Both the position numbers and the translations under genes were made by a program. A stretch of 64,000 nucleotides of DNA, from the NCBI GenBank assembly GCA_016801845.1, contig CM028927.1, positions 2,416,001-2,480,000 on the forward strand, given 5' to 3'. This document shows, in pieces, positions 10,681-22,054 of the stretch. This stretch comes from Polydactylus sextarius. Lineage: Eukaryota; Chordata; Actinopteri; Polynemidae. Every line of letters begins with the position of its first letter. Position 1 is the first letter of the stretch. The notes beneath the pieces were generated by a model. It saw only the letters and a list, made by a program, of their open reading frames with translations, ran no database searches and was not told the origin of the DNA.

Positions 10681-11040
10681 TACACAGATACTTACAGTCT
10701 GGATTCTTCACATATTGTTCATCAGAGTGATGAACCTGGTCTGATTTACAAGTCTCACAAGTCTCTTGTGGTTTTGTAGCACAGTGTCCTAAAGCGCCAT
10801 CTGGAAGTGAGAACAGGTTGTGGGTAAGAGGAGTCTTCACTGATACTTCCTGACTGTTTCTTCGCTCTGGAGTAAAAGTCCTAGATGGAGGCAGATTAGC
10901 AGCGGTGGTCCTTTGTCCATTGTAATTTGTCCTTGTTCTGCAGAACCAAACCAGACACTGATGGAGTAACAGAGAACAGACTGGATTATTGTGGTGAAGG
11001 CGACAGCTCCTGTGGCAGGTTGATCATCCTGAGCTACTGT
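10681..11040 (-). mobile_element. degenerate non-LTR retrotransposon (LINE) 3' coding remnant
   Basis: Read on the minus strand, broken frames give motifs typical of the C-terminal end of fish LINE reverse transcriptases: a stretch like SVLCYSISVWFG, then a frame containing THNLFSLPDG, matching the 'LFsLLPSGRR' block in such elements. The copy is frameshifted and not functional. Family (L2- or Rex-like) is assigned from memory. Confidence 0.55.
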
Positions 11041-11060
11041 AGGGTTAAGTACATTCTCCT

Positions 11061-12699
11061 AAAATCCACTCATAACACATAACACTGAGCCACATGCCTT
11101 TTCTACTTGAAAGAGATGCAGACTTAAATATCATATCTACATTTTTTGGTATTTCCTGAATATTTCTGCCCTTTTCCTTTACCCTATATAGTGTAAGAGA
11201 AACTCCACACGTTTTAAGTATACTATATATATATCACCCATTCCACAAACTATACACTGTCTACATCCAACACACTAAGTTCACTGATGCTGAGACACGC
11301 TGTACTTTACTGTTGTGACCACATGAGGGCGCCACATATTTGAAGTAAAGAGAGGAGCCCTTTGGGACACTGACATGATCCAAGAACTGATCAACCACCA
11401 CGTTAAACCACTAACAGCTGAACTAAAGGACACTGATCATCTTTTGATAAAAACAATATTCTGCTGGAAAATGTTGTGTCCTGACTTTCATCTGAAGTTA
11501 CTCTGAAACAACCAACTTAAACACAACAAACACACACTTCCATGGTAATGATACATCCTGACAGCAGGACTGGGGTTATAATATTATGGCCCATCAGTGT
11601 TTACTTGATACAATTTAAAGCCAAAAATGATGTGAATGATAAATAACAGTAAATAAAAAATAAAATGCACAAACAGAGTCAGAGGGTCACTGAGAGTATA
11701 TTCTGTACAGGTTTAAATGTCCTGTGGCGCCAGACTCATTTTACAGAACATTAAAGTAAATATCTGCCATCACTTCTAACTTGTAATGAAATCAATATTG
11801 CAGGACTCGACTGACAACAAACACAAAATCCTGTGTGATCAGCGCTGTCAGTGCTACAGTGTGTTGGCAGCATTTCTGCATGAGAGGAGACGGAGGGATG
11901 GGGGGTTTTGGGAGGTTTGTTAGGTGCTTTGTTGATGTGATTATAACGCTCGAGAATCTCTTTAGAGACATGGAAAATCTCTGGCAGTGTGTATTTTTGC
12001 TGCCGGCTGTGGTAATTGTTTGTCGTGGCTCTTCCAAAAACCTGTGACAGATGTCTTTTGGCCTCAGCGGGTTTCAGGTGTTGCGACAGGAACTGAATGC
12101 ACAGACTCTGGTGTTTGGCAGTGAGAGTACAACTGCTGCCGTGTTAAAGTCACCTGTGGCTTAGAGTCTAAACTTGGTTAAGGTGTAGTGGAGAGATGTG
12201 GCAAGTGGATTCCACTAACTATTTCAGCACACAGCCACAGATGGGCTGAATAGTCTGTCACCATATGTTGACAGGGTAGAACAGGTATTGAGTTGTGAAA
12301 GATGTATATCAGCTTCTTGTCACTAACTTTTTTTTTTTTTTTTACAAAATATTGTTCAATCAGAGCCTGAAACCCCAAGCAGAAAGCCGACTTTAAAGCA
12401 TTCATTCAGGAAAGGATTAGATGCGTGGGTGTGTAAGTGTTTGGTCTGGTTAGTCCTCATTTAAATCTGTTTACACAGTCACATTATGGTGACAAAAAAC
12501 AAGTCCCCACGGTGCAAATCAGGTGAAGACTTGATATAAGGTCAAAGTTAGTTTGGTGAGAAGTAATTATTTTTAAAGTTAGAGTACGTCTTCAGGAAAT
12601 GAGCAAGTGTTGCATGTGTGTGTACGTGTGTGTGTCACCATCTGTCACCACTTATCATCTCCTTATCATCTTCCTGACGTCTTATTGTATCACCAGACA
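11061..12699. other. intergenic sequence, no gene recognised
   Basis: No supported coding exon. A minus-strand acceptor-like pyrimidine tract near 11880-11900 opens short frames only. A poly(T) run is at 12328-12343. Confidence 0.45.
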
Positions 12700-12893
12700 A
12701 AATAAAATCCCCAAAAATGATCATGAGAAATTTATAATAGAACTTGTGATATAACATTTTTACATTGGACATTGTTTACATTTGAACAACACACACAAAA
12801 AAAAAAACTAAGAAAAAAGTCAAACTTGATAAAATTTGACAAAATAATAATAATAAAAAAAAAAAACCCCTGGACAAAATTATTGTCAACTAC
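12700..12893 (+). repeat. left terminal inverted repeat of the Tc1 element
   Basis: The inner part (about 12790-12893) matches the reverse complement of 14001-14110 with small gaps, including GTCAAACTTGAT and GACAAAATTATT. The outer part is more diverged. Confidence 0.6.
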
Positions 12894-13045
12894 ATTTCAA
12901 GCACATGATACTCCTGTAATTTGTATTTAAACTCACATGTGGCAAGTAACACATGTTGACTATGTAGTAATCACACTTGCAACCAGTTAAAATGGAGAAA
13001 AGTTGACTCGACCTTTGCGTTGTGTGAACCACACTGAGCACGGAG

Positions 13046-13907
13046 AAAAGAAAGAAGAGCAAAGAGTCGTCTGTGGATTTGAGAGCTAAAATTGTGGAAA
13101 AACATGGACAATCTCAAGGCTACGAGTCCATCTACAGAGATTTTAATGTTCCTGTGTCCACTGTGTTGAATGTCATCAAGAAGTTTACAGCCCATGGCAC
13201 AGTAGCTAACCTCCCTGGACGTGGATGGAAGAGCAAAACTGATGAAAAATTACAATGGGGGATTGAATGGTGGATAAAGAATCTCAATCAGCTTCCAAAC
13301 AAAGTGAAGCTGATGTGCAGACACATGATACAACAGCATCAGTTCAGACTTTCCATCACCATCTGAAGAAAAACGCATAAAAAAGCCAGACTGGACTTTT
13401 CCAAAACTTATGTGATGAAACAACAATCCTTCTTGAAGAACGTACTGTGGACACATGAGACTAAAACAGCTTTTTGGTAAAGAACATCATGGCACTGTTT
13501 ATAGAAAACAACATGAGGCTTTGATAGAAAAGAACACAGCCCCTTCAGTCAAACATGGTGGAGGTTCACAGATGTTTTGATGTTGTTTTGCTGTTTCTGA
13601 TTTTTCTGATCATTAAATCTGATGGTTATTAAAACATTTTGGGGAGCTTCGTAGTACCTAGTGTCAGAAAGCTTCGTCTCCACGGGAGGTCATGGGTCTT
13701 CTAGCAGGACGATTACAAAACAAACTTCAGAAAGCATCAGAAATGGTTAGAAACAAAGTGATGGAGAGTTCTGAAATGACCAATGAGTCCAGATCTAAAT
13801 CCCAGAGAACACCTGTAGAGAGACGTCAAAAAGCAGCTGGGAGGAGACATCCTTCAAATCTAAAAGACCTGGAGCATTTTGCAAAAGAAGAGTGGTCTAA
13901 ATTTTAA
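13046..13907 (+). pseudogene. Tc1-like transposase pseudogene
   Basis: The translation starts with the paired-type helix-turn-helix region (VDLRAKIVEKHGQSQGYESI, then VPVSTVLNVIKKF and GTVANLPGRG), then passes through frameshifts into catalytic-domain pieces such as KPDWTFPK, WTHETK (the second-aspartate motif is degraded) and a GGG-containing segment. It ends near 13905 with LEHFAKEEWSKF. Tc1 transposases are DDE enzymes of about 340 residues. Several stops and shifts make this copy inactive. Confidence 0.8.
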
Positions 13908-14000
13908 GAAGAGAGGTGTAAGGATCTCATTCATGGTTATAGGAAGCGGTTGAATTCAGTTGTTTTCCCCCAAAGTGTGTTTTAGCAAATACCGAGTTAA

Positions 14001-14205
14001 GGTTGCAAATAATTTTGTCTGGGGGATTTTTTGAGTTTTATGTAAAATTCTATCAAGTTTGACTTTTTCCACATTTTTTGTGTTATTCCAATGTAAACAA
14101 AAGAAATTAATGTGTGAATTGCAAAACAATTGTAATGGAAACAATTTTCTGAAAGGTTGTGTATTATCAAGGGTGCAAGGGTGCTGATATTTTTGGCTTT
14201 GTATA
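14001..14205 (-). repeat. right terminal inverted repeat of the Tc1 element
   Basis: Counterpart of the left repeat in inverted orientation. The end reads GGGTGCTGATATTTTTGGCT, typical of Tc1-family termini, and is followed by a short GT microsatellite. Confidence 0.6.
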
Positions 14206-15017
14206 TATGTGTGTGTGTATACAGTCAGGTACTGTCACGTTCCCTATAGGTCACCATATTTAATCAATAAACTGAGAACATGTATTACAACATCTGTGTT
14301 GGAAGTGTGATCTATTTACATTGACATTCTTCTCCACTGACTTGATGTCCTCCTGCCAACTGAGCTCTGAGGCTTTAAATGCACTGATGCAGTGACCGTG
14401 ACTGAAAATATCTTCACTTTATATTCCAGCTCGCTCCAACGTGAGTTTCTTTATACAAAACATGCTTTGCAAAACCTTCAGTGATCTGAGAGGTATCGGT
14501 CGACGATGACAGTATTATGGCCCTGTCAAGGTTGTATGACTCAGAATAAAGTCACAACAATACATGAAGAACGTTTATAAACTGCCTGTGTTGAAATAAA
14601 TCATGTGGAGCATCTCATGAAGTGTTTGATGAATAATGCAATGTTAAATCTTTGGGCACATCAGCACCATGTTATCACCAGCACCAACAAATGCACAAGA
14701 AACTCTATTTAAAAAGAAAGAATCGAGCGGAATCATTCAGAGGAACTTTTGCCTTGATGTGGGAGGGAATAGTGGCCTGTATGTGAGTTCACATGTTGCT
14801 CACATGTGCGTGTCTTAAGAGATCTCTTAAGAAACATTGAGACTGACATTAAAATTCTGGATCCAGACAGATTGAGAACACAAACGAGCAGTTGAGACAC
14901 TGAGAGTCACAGTATGTTATGGCTCAGATGGACTGGATTTACAACCAGTTTTATTCTGGAATGAAAGGTTGATATAGTTGTCATATAATGTTGATGGAGC
15001 CATATAATACTCATAAT
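14206..15017. other. intergenic sequence, no gene recognised
   Basis: No open frame with splice support; GT-rich start next to the transposon end. Confidence 0.45.
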
Positions 15018-15275
15018 AAATGGTAAATGGTCTGCACTTCTGTAACACTTTTGTAGTCATTAGTTTTTGCCATTCACCCATTCGCATCCATTCATTCAGT
15101 GTATCTACTTGTGCACTTTTTGGCTGAGCACTAATCGGATTTACACTCAGATGGAAAACCCACTGGGGCCAACCTGGGGTTCAGTATCTTGTCCAAGGAG
15201 ACTTTAACATGTGGCCTGGAGAGACGGGAATCAAACCACCGACCCTCTGATTAATGGACAACGTGGTCTACATGT
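15018..15275. repeat. dispersed teleost interspersed repeat
   Basis: It starts AAATGGTAAATGGTCTGCACT, continues CATTCACCCATTCGCATCCA, then GGGGTTCAGTATCTTGTCCAAGGA, and ends GGGAATCAAACCACCGACC. This is the order of blocks in a very common fish interspersed repeat ('...caaggacacttcgacatg...gattcgaaccaccaacc...'). Non-autonomous; class not certain. Confidence 0.65.
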
Positions 15276-18174
15276 AGATTGGATTGGATCAACAGTTGAT
15301 CTTGAAAATAATCATCATCCTCTCCACTGCTGTCTCCTCATACCTGAGAGAACATGTTGAAACAACTTTTATTTAGTTTCAGTGCTACATTAACTCAGTC
15401 CATGGGCTACAGAAGACATCTCTGTCCCAAGCAGATCCACCAACCCAGTCTACTGAGTTATCAGGAAGTAGATGTCTCACTTGCAATGTTCTGTCCATAA
15501 TCCCAGGAACAGAGAATCACACAGAGACCCTCTAATTATCTGACAGAAGCTGTGTGAGCGGTTGAGACCTTTGAAGGAACTTATCAGACTGACAGATGAG
15601 TGCGTCACTGACAGAGTTGTCATTTAAAGTTTGCTGCTCATTAATGATAATCTCAGTCAGAGGTTCAGTGGCCTCAGAGAAAATTCAAACCCCTTCACTT
15701 TTTGTTATAGGTGTAATTTCAAACAGATGACATTGTGATTTTGTTCATGAATCTAAACTCGGTAACACATCATGACAAAACTGTTTGTGGCATTAAGTCT
15801 CCACAGACGTCACACATGTGGTTTTGAACAGTTTATCACTTTCTTCCTGACAGATCCTCTCCTTCGTTAGCTTCGTCAGACTGGGTGAGAAAAGTGTGTG
15901 TGAACTGTCAACTTCAGGTCGCTGCACAGATGTTCAGTGGATTTGTCTGCTGCTCTGTTTCCTTAATCACGCTTACTATTTTGAGTGGATCGGTGCGGTC
16001 ACGCTCTTTGCACTGGTAGAAACGAACGGTTCAGTCAAATTAGTCAGATAGTTGCTGGATCTTACTCAACCTGGATGGTTGAAATCTTTACAAAGAAGAG
16101 AAGGAGAGTCCACCAATTTATATCTTCTTCTTTTTTAATTAATGATTGACTGTAAATCATGAAGTTTATTCTGTATTTGTATTTTTCACTCTGTATTTTA
16201 TGCTTTTTTTTTTTTATTCTGTATTTGTCCATTGGGTTTTTTTTCCTTTCTACATTTTAGTTTCTTTCTTTAGTGTTCTTTTTTTAAAGACCCTGATTTC
16301 GTTTAAAGAAACTAAATAGAAAACAAACCTGTCAGGTTTAAACAGCTTCAGTTAACTGTGTCTTTTCTGTCAGTCTGCAAATACAGACGACGCGTCTGCT
16401 AAAAACTAGACGATTAAAGTGAGAGTGCAAACAGTGTCTGTGCTTCTCTTTACTCAGTGTATCAGGCAGATGATTAAACAATATAAATACACGGTAACGA
16501 CGAGTAAATTACTGTGAACAAATGAGGGCGAGCTGTGGAATGTAAACAGCTGTAAATGTGATACTGTTTCCAGAAGCTGCCGCGTCGTGGATAGAAACAT
16601 CTTCTAAATGAGTAAGTGCTTCATCGTATATTCGCAACAGTTTCTTCTACTCTTCAATCAGATCGATGGTTTCCTCTGAGACACCTCGGCCTCTCGGGAA
16701 AAAGTCACAGCATCTGACAGTTCCTCTGCAGCGGTTGGACCTGTAGAGTAAAATAAATAAGAAGACGGTTTAAATGAATAACTTGAGAAGTCCCAGGTGC
16801 ATGGAAGGAACAGGAAAGAGCTATGAGGAACGTAGCTGTAAAACAGTCTGCAGCCACAAAGAGAGTTCATCTAAGACAATGCTGTTGATTTAGTAAATAT
16901 ACATGTTCCTCTAATGTACAGTAAACAATATCTCAGGTGGCAAAAACTCAGTATGTATAGTTTTTCTCCTAAATTATAGCTTGGATCACATCAACACAAT
17001 GATACTCATAGTACATAATGTTACCTAAGGTTGATCTTTACCATTATGCGGCGTTTAATCTAAAAACATTTAGCACATAGCTCACAGAGCTCAGAAAGAG
17101 AGGGTTGGTTTGTTCGACCTTGTCTTCAGAACCAGACTTGCGTTTCTGGTAATGCATCAAAGTAGTGGAGGAAGAAAACATCCTACAGTCGTTAAATTAT
17201 TGACTGCTCACTTGTTGTGCTTATAAGAATTTCCTCCATCGTCATCAGACACATTGTGTTATAGTATTACAGTCTGAATGAGCTCAACTGCTTCCTCAGT
17301 AACGACCTGCGTTACTGTGTCATCACCGACATTGACCTCTAGAGGGAGCAACGACACAGACAGTGAAACAGTGAATAATAACGTGACAGTTGTGTTCTAC
17401 GTGTTGTGGTGTCTTGTGATGGAGAAACAAAAGGCTTCAAATCTCATCAGTTTATTACCGTACAGAAGCATTTCATCGATATTAAACATGAAGTTCGGTT
17501 TATTTGTAATGAGAAGTTCTGCTCATCCTGTAGGAACGGATGCAAAGAGCTTTTACACATTAAACATAACACCAACGACATCATCAGAAAAAGATGATGT
17601 AAGATTATAAATTGAAGCTGTGGGCTCTAAGAGAAGTCGACATTTAGGAGGAAAAGAAAGTGTAATATATGATGAAACAGGATCCGGTCTACCTTCCTGA
17701 GGTACATACATGTATAGATTTGAGATAAATATTGTCAGAGTTGAGGAACAGACTGACAGTAAACACAGACTGTGTTGCAGTGCGTTACAGTTTCTTCCAG
17801 GAGATCTCGGTGTTGTGTGAAGGAAGCGAGGACTTTACTACGGATTACTCAGCTTTCATGTTTCACTTGCGAAAGAGACGTTGATCTCGGTGAGACTTCC
17901 TGATTAAATAAAGCTCAACTTAAGTAAAACCACATCAAGAAGTGACAGGAGTCTTTGAAAATGTAGCGAGTGCTACATTTAGCTCACGCTGTGTTTTGTT
18001 GTTATGGATGTTATTTTGTCTCTATTGAGGGCTAACATGAATAAATATTTCAAAAAGCATTTGTTATGCTGTCTGTTTTATTTGTGTTTTCTTGTAATTT
18101 CTTTTCTTTTTTTTTTTTTTTTTTGTTTTTACAGCTTCTAGCCGAATATCAGATGTAATTCAGAGACAATGTTC

Positions 18175-18210
<36 letters not shown>

Positions 18211-18590
18211 TATTCGTATGCATCAAGCAGCAGACCTGTTCACGTTTCTCCATTAATGTAAATGTATATGTAAATATCAACATGTGTGATTCAGGGACGG
18301 GCACCCAGCAACGGGGTCAATCAATGCAGGGATGGAAAACATGGCTGTGCATTTGATAAGCAGCGTTGTGCTCAGAGCTGAGCGCACGGTTGTGTCTCTG
18401 CATCCATGTGTAAATATCAAAAAAAAAAAAAAATCACCAGCAAAACACGGCGTACGCTGCTTTACACGTGTCAAATTGTCTCCGTGCGAGTGACGTGTCA
18501 GCGCAACGGAAAATTATTTTTAAATATCTGCTGCCGCCTCGGATCATGTATGAGGGGAATAATAAATAAATCCACAGCAAACGTCTTACG
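15276..18590. other. intergenic sequence downstream of arid1a
   Basis: No convincing exon on either strand. It contains T-rich and A-rich homopolymers (18109-18124 T, 18180-18207 A), and short acceptor-like tracts that lead to frames closed within about 15 codons. Confidence 0.45.
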
Positions 18591-18605
18591 AAGATTTAAT
18601 GTACA

Positions 18606-18611
18606 TTTATT
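18606..18611 (-). terminator. likely arid1a polyadenylation signal
   Basis: TTTATT on the + strand is AATAAA on the transcribed sense, followed within a few bases by ATTAAA. It would give a 3' UTR of about 1.55 kb, close to what I recall for mammalian ARID1A. No better hexamer lies between it and the stop codon. Confidence 0.55.
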
Positions 18612-18754
18612 CTTAACACGTGGAACATATAGTATAAAGATTTCATACTGAATAAATGATATTCATTAAGCCAAAAAAAGGAAAAAAGAGGAATTTACAT
18701 CAAGTTTTTAGCTACATCATCTGAAATACAAATATGCAGAATCCGCATCACTGG

Positions 18755-18798
<44 letters not shown>

Positions 18799-18980
18799 AA
18801 AATAAAATAAAATAAACAAAAATGGTTTCTTCATCAAGGTCTAGTTTGCAGACATGATTTTTGTTATATTCTCTACACCCAGACTGGAGACAAACTGAAA
18901 CTTGAAGTTGTGTTTGTTGAGAGGGAGGGAAGGGGGGAGGAGGGGAGGAGGAGGGGGTGGCGTCGGACAGCAGCTAAACA

Positions 18981-19002
18981 CCCCACCCCCACCCCCACCC
19001 CC
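18981..19002 (-). promoter_or_regulatory. RNA G-quadruplex candidate in the arid1a 3' UTR
   Basis: The + strand reads C4-A-C5-A-C5-A-C5, so the mRNA carries four runs of 4-5 guanines separated by single uridines. This is the pattern expected to form a very stable parallel quadruplex. A pyrimidine-rich mRNA segment immediately downstream in mRNA sense (+ strand purines 18919-18960) could instead pair with it. Confidence 0.7.
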
Positions 19003-20140
19003 GCACACCTGGAGCGCGATACGAGCAGGGGTGAGGCGCAGAAGTAACGGAGAGGGTGGGCGTCAAGTAATCACATGGCGTACTTGATGCAGGGGAAAAC
19101 TTGTAATCGTTTAAAGATTAAAAATGGTGAAGAGCAACAGAAGTTGAGAAAGAGAGAGAAGTGTAATGTACAACGTCATATATACAATGCAGCTCGGACT
19201 GCATCTAGAGTTGAGGACCAGTCCTAAAGAGGTGACTTTTTAATATAAGGGTCAAGTCATACAATCAAGGGACAAAGAGAAGAGGTCGGGGTGTTGTAGG
19301 TTCACCATACTTTGGGGGGAAAGCCGTTTTCTCTCTCGACATTAACTAAAACTGTTTTTAAAAACTACAGTTTGCTGCCAAGCCAGCGTATCTCAGTGTG
19401 AAACAGTATTATTACAGTATGTTTACAGTTTTTAAGGTGTACAGTACAGAAAAAAGTCCTACAATCTACTGCACAGGCCTCCCATGACAGATGTCTGTTC
19501 ACAGCCAATAATGTGGTTCCTGTGGGGCTGAGTATATAGCATCCAAAGTTACAGCAATTATACCACACCACAGTCCGTGAGTCTTAACGTAGCCTCCAAA
19601 CATGAACCATAATATTGTTTATTCTGTGCCCTCTTCTCCCTGGTGACCCCCCCAGAGGGAGAAGGCGAGCACACGTATCCCCCAAACTCACTGTAAACGA
19701 GACAGCAACTTTGGTTACAGTTTTTTTTCTTTTTTCTGGAGATTTTTCTTTTCATTAAAAAAAAAAAACAAAAAAAAAAAAAAAAAACACGAGTCCATTT
19801 CCGCAGGGCAGCGCAACTCTGTCCTATGCCTGGGTCCCAATCTGCTCTTCTTAGCCAGTATCTTTCCATTTCAGACGTTTAAAATCCACAGCTACTTCAT
19901 GATATTCCTTCCTTTAGTGAGAAGCAGGGGTAGAAAGACAGTGGAATCCGAGGTGATTTTGCATAAATTAAAAAAAAAAAAAAAAAAAAGGAAAAAGAAA
20001 AAAAAAAAAAAAAAAAAAAAAAGGACAGTCAGTTTTGCTCTTTTCATTCACACGCGACAGACATACACGCACGCTCACGCACACGAAAAAAAAGGGTGAG
20101 GGGTACGGAAAGAGGCAGAGCTGAAACCTCCCCACGGCTG

Positions 20141-22054
20141 TCATGACTGGCCAATCAGAAAGAGTACGTCACAGATCACTTGGGACACCAGTGAGTTCAT
20201 AAGTGGGGACACTGAGATGTCCAGTAGCCGCGACTCGTGCAAAGTGAACTCCGAGTGGTTTTCCTCTACCTTAGCCAGGGCGTGCAGGGCCCGGGCCGCC
20301 CGCCGCATCATGTCCACACTTGTGGGCTCGAACTGGGGCGCGTGGAGCAGGGAGCCCTGGCTCTGCTGGTACTGCGTGGCGGCTAGGCTGTCCTCCAGGA
20401 AGCCAAGCAGGTTACCCACGCTGCCTTTCTGCACGGCGATGGCCCGCGCCGCCAGGCTGTCGCCCTGGGCCAGGTTGGCCAGGAGGACGACTGCCATTTC
20501 CCGGCAGACGGCCACTTTGCGCTCGCCGACCAGACGCACCAGCGAGCCGTAGAGCTTCTCCAAGCGGCTGAACGGCGGCGTTGCCAGAATGAGGTCCACA
20601 TTGTTGTCCTGGATGCTGAGCTTGCTGAGGGTCTCAAGAACCAGTCTCTGAGGGGAAAGAGAGCCGTGGGGCCCCAGCGTAGGGAAGGGGTCCAGGGCCT
20701 CTGCGGAGGGGCACACAGCCCAGTGGAGCAGGCCGTCGAGCAGCGGCAGGCATATACTCTCTGGATAGATAGAAAGGTCCAGCTGGCCTGAGATGTTGGC
20801 CAGAGTGACCAAGCAGTTCTCTCTTAACACCTCGAGGCAGTCCCACCACCACTCGTCTCTCTCGCAGCTCACACCTTCGTCCTCCTCCTCCTCCTTTTCG
20901 TAGGTAACGGGCGCTTGTTTGCGTTCGGGGTGCCTGTGGTGGAGCAGCACCAGGCGGCCCAGCAGCAGCAGGAGGCCGGGGTGTTTCGACATCTCTTGGT
21001 CGTTGCCCGGGACGAAGGAGAGGCTGCGCACGATGTTGGAGATGCAGATGCAGCGTCGGGCTAGCGAGTCCTGCCAGTCGGACGCGGTGCTGAGCGGCGT
21101 CTCGTCCTTGCTGTGAGGTTCATCCTCCAGGATCTTGATGTTGCGGCGGCTCTGGAGGTCGGGGCTGATGCTGAACAGGTACTTGCCGTTTTCCTTCTGC
21201 TCCTCCGCGCCACCGCGGACTACTTCCTCCGTGACCGACCCTGGGCGGGCAGATAATACATCATCGATGGTGGCAGTGACTGGTGCGCCGATGGGAAGCG
21301 GGGGAGAGGTCTTCTCTGCTGGAGACTTCTGAGGCTCAGAGGACTGTGGAGGCTGCTGTCGGGTTTTATCCTCTCCGTTGGACTTGGATTTCTCAGCGTT
21401 TTCTGTCGCCATCTCAAGCACCTGCACCTTCTTGCAGCTCTCAGTGGCTGTTGATGTGTGTTTCCGCTGCTTGAGAATGTCCATCCGACTCTCGAAGTGG
21501 GTCTGGATGTGTTCGGTAGTGTCGCCTCCACCAATGCTCCAGTGTATCAAGCCGCTGTCGAAGCTCTGCCGCTGACCAAGCTTGGACAAGTGGTTCAACA
21601 AGAAGGGATTCTTCTTCCGCACCACTTTGATGGGGAGTTTATCAAACTTGCTAGCCTGCTTGGGCTTTTCCGAGTGGAGGTTGGGGTCCGTTAAGGACCC
21701 TGAGGTAGAGGTATTGGGTTCCTTGATAGTTGACTCCCTCTCCTTCTCCTCCTCCTCGTCCTCTGAGGACTTGTCTTTCTGGGAGCTGTCCTGCTCCTGT
21801 TTCACCTGGACCAGTGAGGTGGTGTCGGGATTGGCCTTTGAGTCCTCTACCTCCTCGTCATCCTCATCTTCTTCGTCCGTGTCCATGTCCTCGCCCTCTG
21901 GCAATGGCATATCATCATCAGAGTCCTCAGCAGCATTGGGGTCTATGAGGGTGCGCTGGCCGGGGTCTCCTACTTCGTACTCCTTTAAGATGCCAAAGAT
22001 CTCGATGAGGCAGCGTCTGAAGTACTCCACCACCAGCTCCAGGAATCCAGGCAG
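20141..22054 (-). CDS. arid1a exon 20, C-terminal BAF250_C region and stop
   Basis: 637 codons plus TGA, entered in phase 0 after CCTCAG. It begins LPGFLELVVEYFRR, continues through acidic tracts (exon residues about 43-71 and 98-107) and the conserved block HWSIGGGDTTEHIQTHFES. From about residue 304 (RNIKILEDEPHSKDETP) comes the BAF250_C helical region that holds ARID1A in the BAF core. An LxxLL motif (LDGLL) lies in the ICLPLLDGLLHW stretch. It ends MNSLVSQVICDVLFLIGQS. Codons in the last 1 kb are GC-rich, unlike the surrounding introns. Confidence 0.97.
   Translation of the reverse strand: MPGFLELVVEYFRRCLIEIFGILKEYEVGDPGQRTLIDPNAAEDSDDDMPLPEGEDMDTDEEDEDDEEVEDSKANPDTTSLVQVKQEQDSSQKDKSSEDEEEEKERESTIKEPNTSTSGSLTDPNLHSEKPKQASKFDKLPIKVVRKKNPFLLNHLSKLGQRQSFDSGLIHWSIGGGDTTEHIQTHFESRMDILKQRKHTSTATESCKKVQVLEMATENAEKSKSNGEDKTRQQPPQSSEPQKSPAEKTSPPLPIGAPVTATIDDVLSARPGSVTEEVVRGGAEEQKENGKYLFSISPDLQSRRNIKILEDEPHSKDETPLSTASDWQDSLARRCICISNIVRSLSFVPGNDQEMSKHPGLLLLLGRLVLLHHRHPERKQAPVTYEKEEEEDEGVSCERDEWWWDCLEVLRENCLVTLANISGQLDLSIYPESICLPLLDGLLHWAVCPSAEALDPFPTLGPHGSLSPQRLVLETLSKLSIQDNNVDLILATPPFSRLEKLYGSLVRLVGERKVAVCREMAVVLLANLAQGDSLAARAIAVQKGSVGNLLGFLEDSLAATQYQQSQGSLLHAPQFEPTSVDMMRRAARALHALAKVEENHSEFTLHESRLLDISVSPLMNSLVSQVICDVLFLIGQS

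Larger units (their letters stand above)
12700..14205 (+). mobile_element. degenerate Tc1/mariner DNA transposon
   Basis: About 1.5 kb with long, imperfect terminal inverted repeats (about 12700-12893 and 14001-14205). Both ends share the blocks AAAAAGTCAAACTTGAT and GACAAAATTATT in inverted orientation. Between them lies a broken Tc1-type transposase. Size and structure fit fish Tc1 elements. The outermost ends and TA duplication could not be fixed exactly. Stops and frameshifts show it cannot transpose by itself. Confidence 0.85.
18590..20140 (-). other. arid1a 3' untranslated region
   Basis: Sequence between the TGA at 20141-20143 and the predicted cleavage site. In mRNA sense it contains U-rich runs (complement of a 42-nt A run at 18755-18796, about 31 nt of A with one C at 19757-19787, and a 53-nt A-rich purine run at 19970-20022) and a G-quadruplex candidate. 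No coding frame is supported. Confidence 0.6.

Noticed and set aside
10803..10913. Minus-strand ATG with signal-peptide-like start (MDKGPPLLICLHLG)
   Set aside because: Any intron to the next donor-bearing segment would be under 60 bp and out of frame; the region fits a LINE remnant better.
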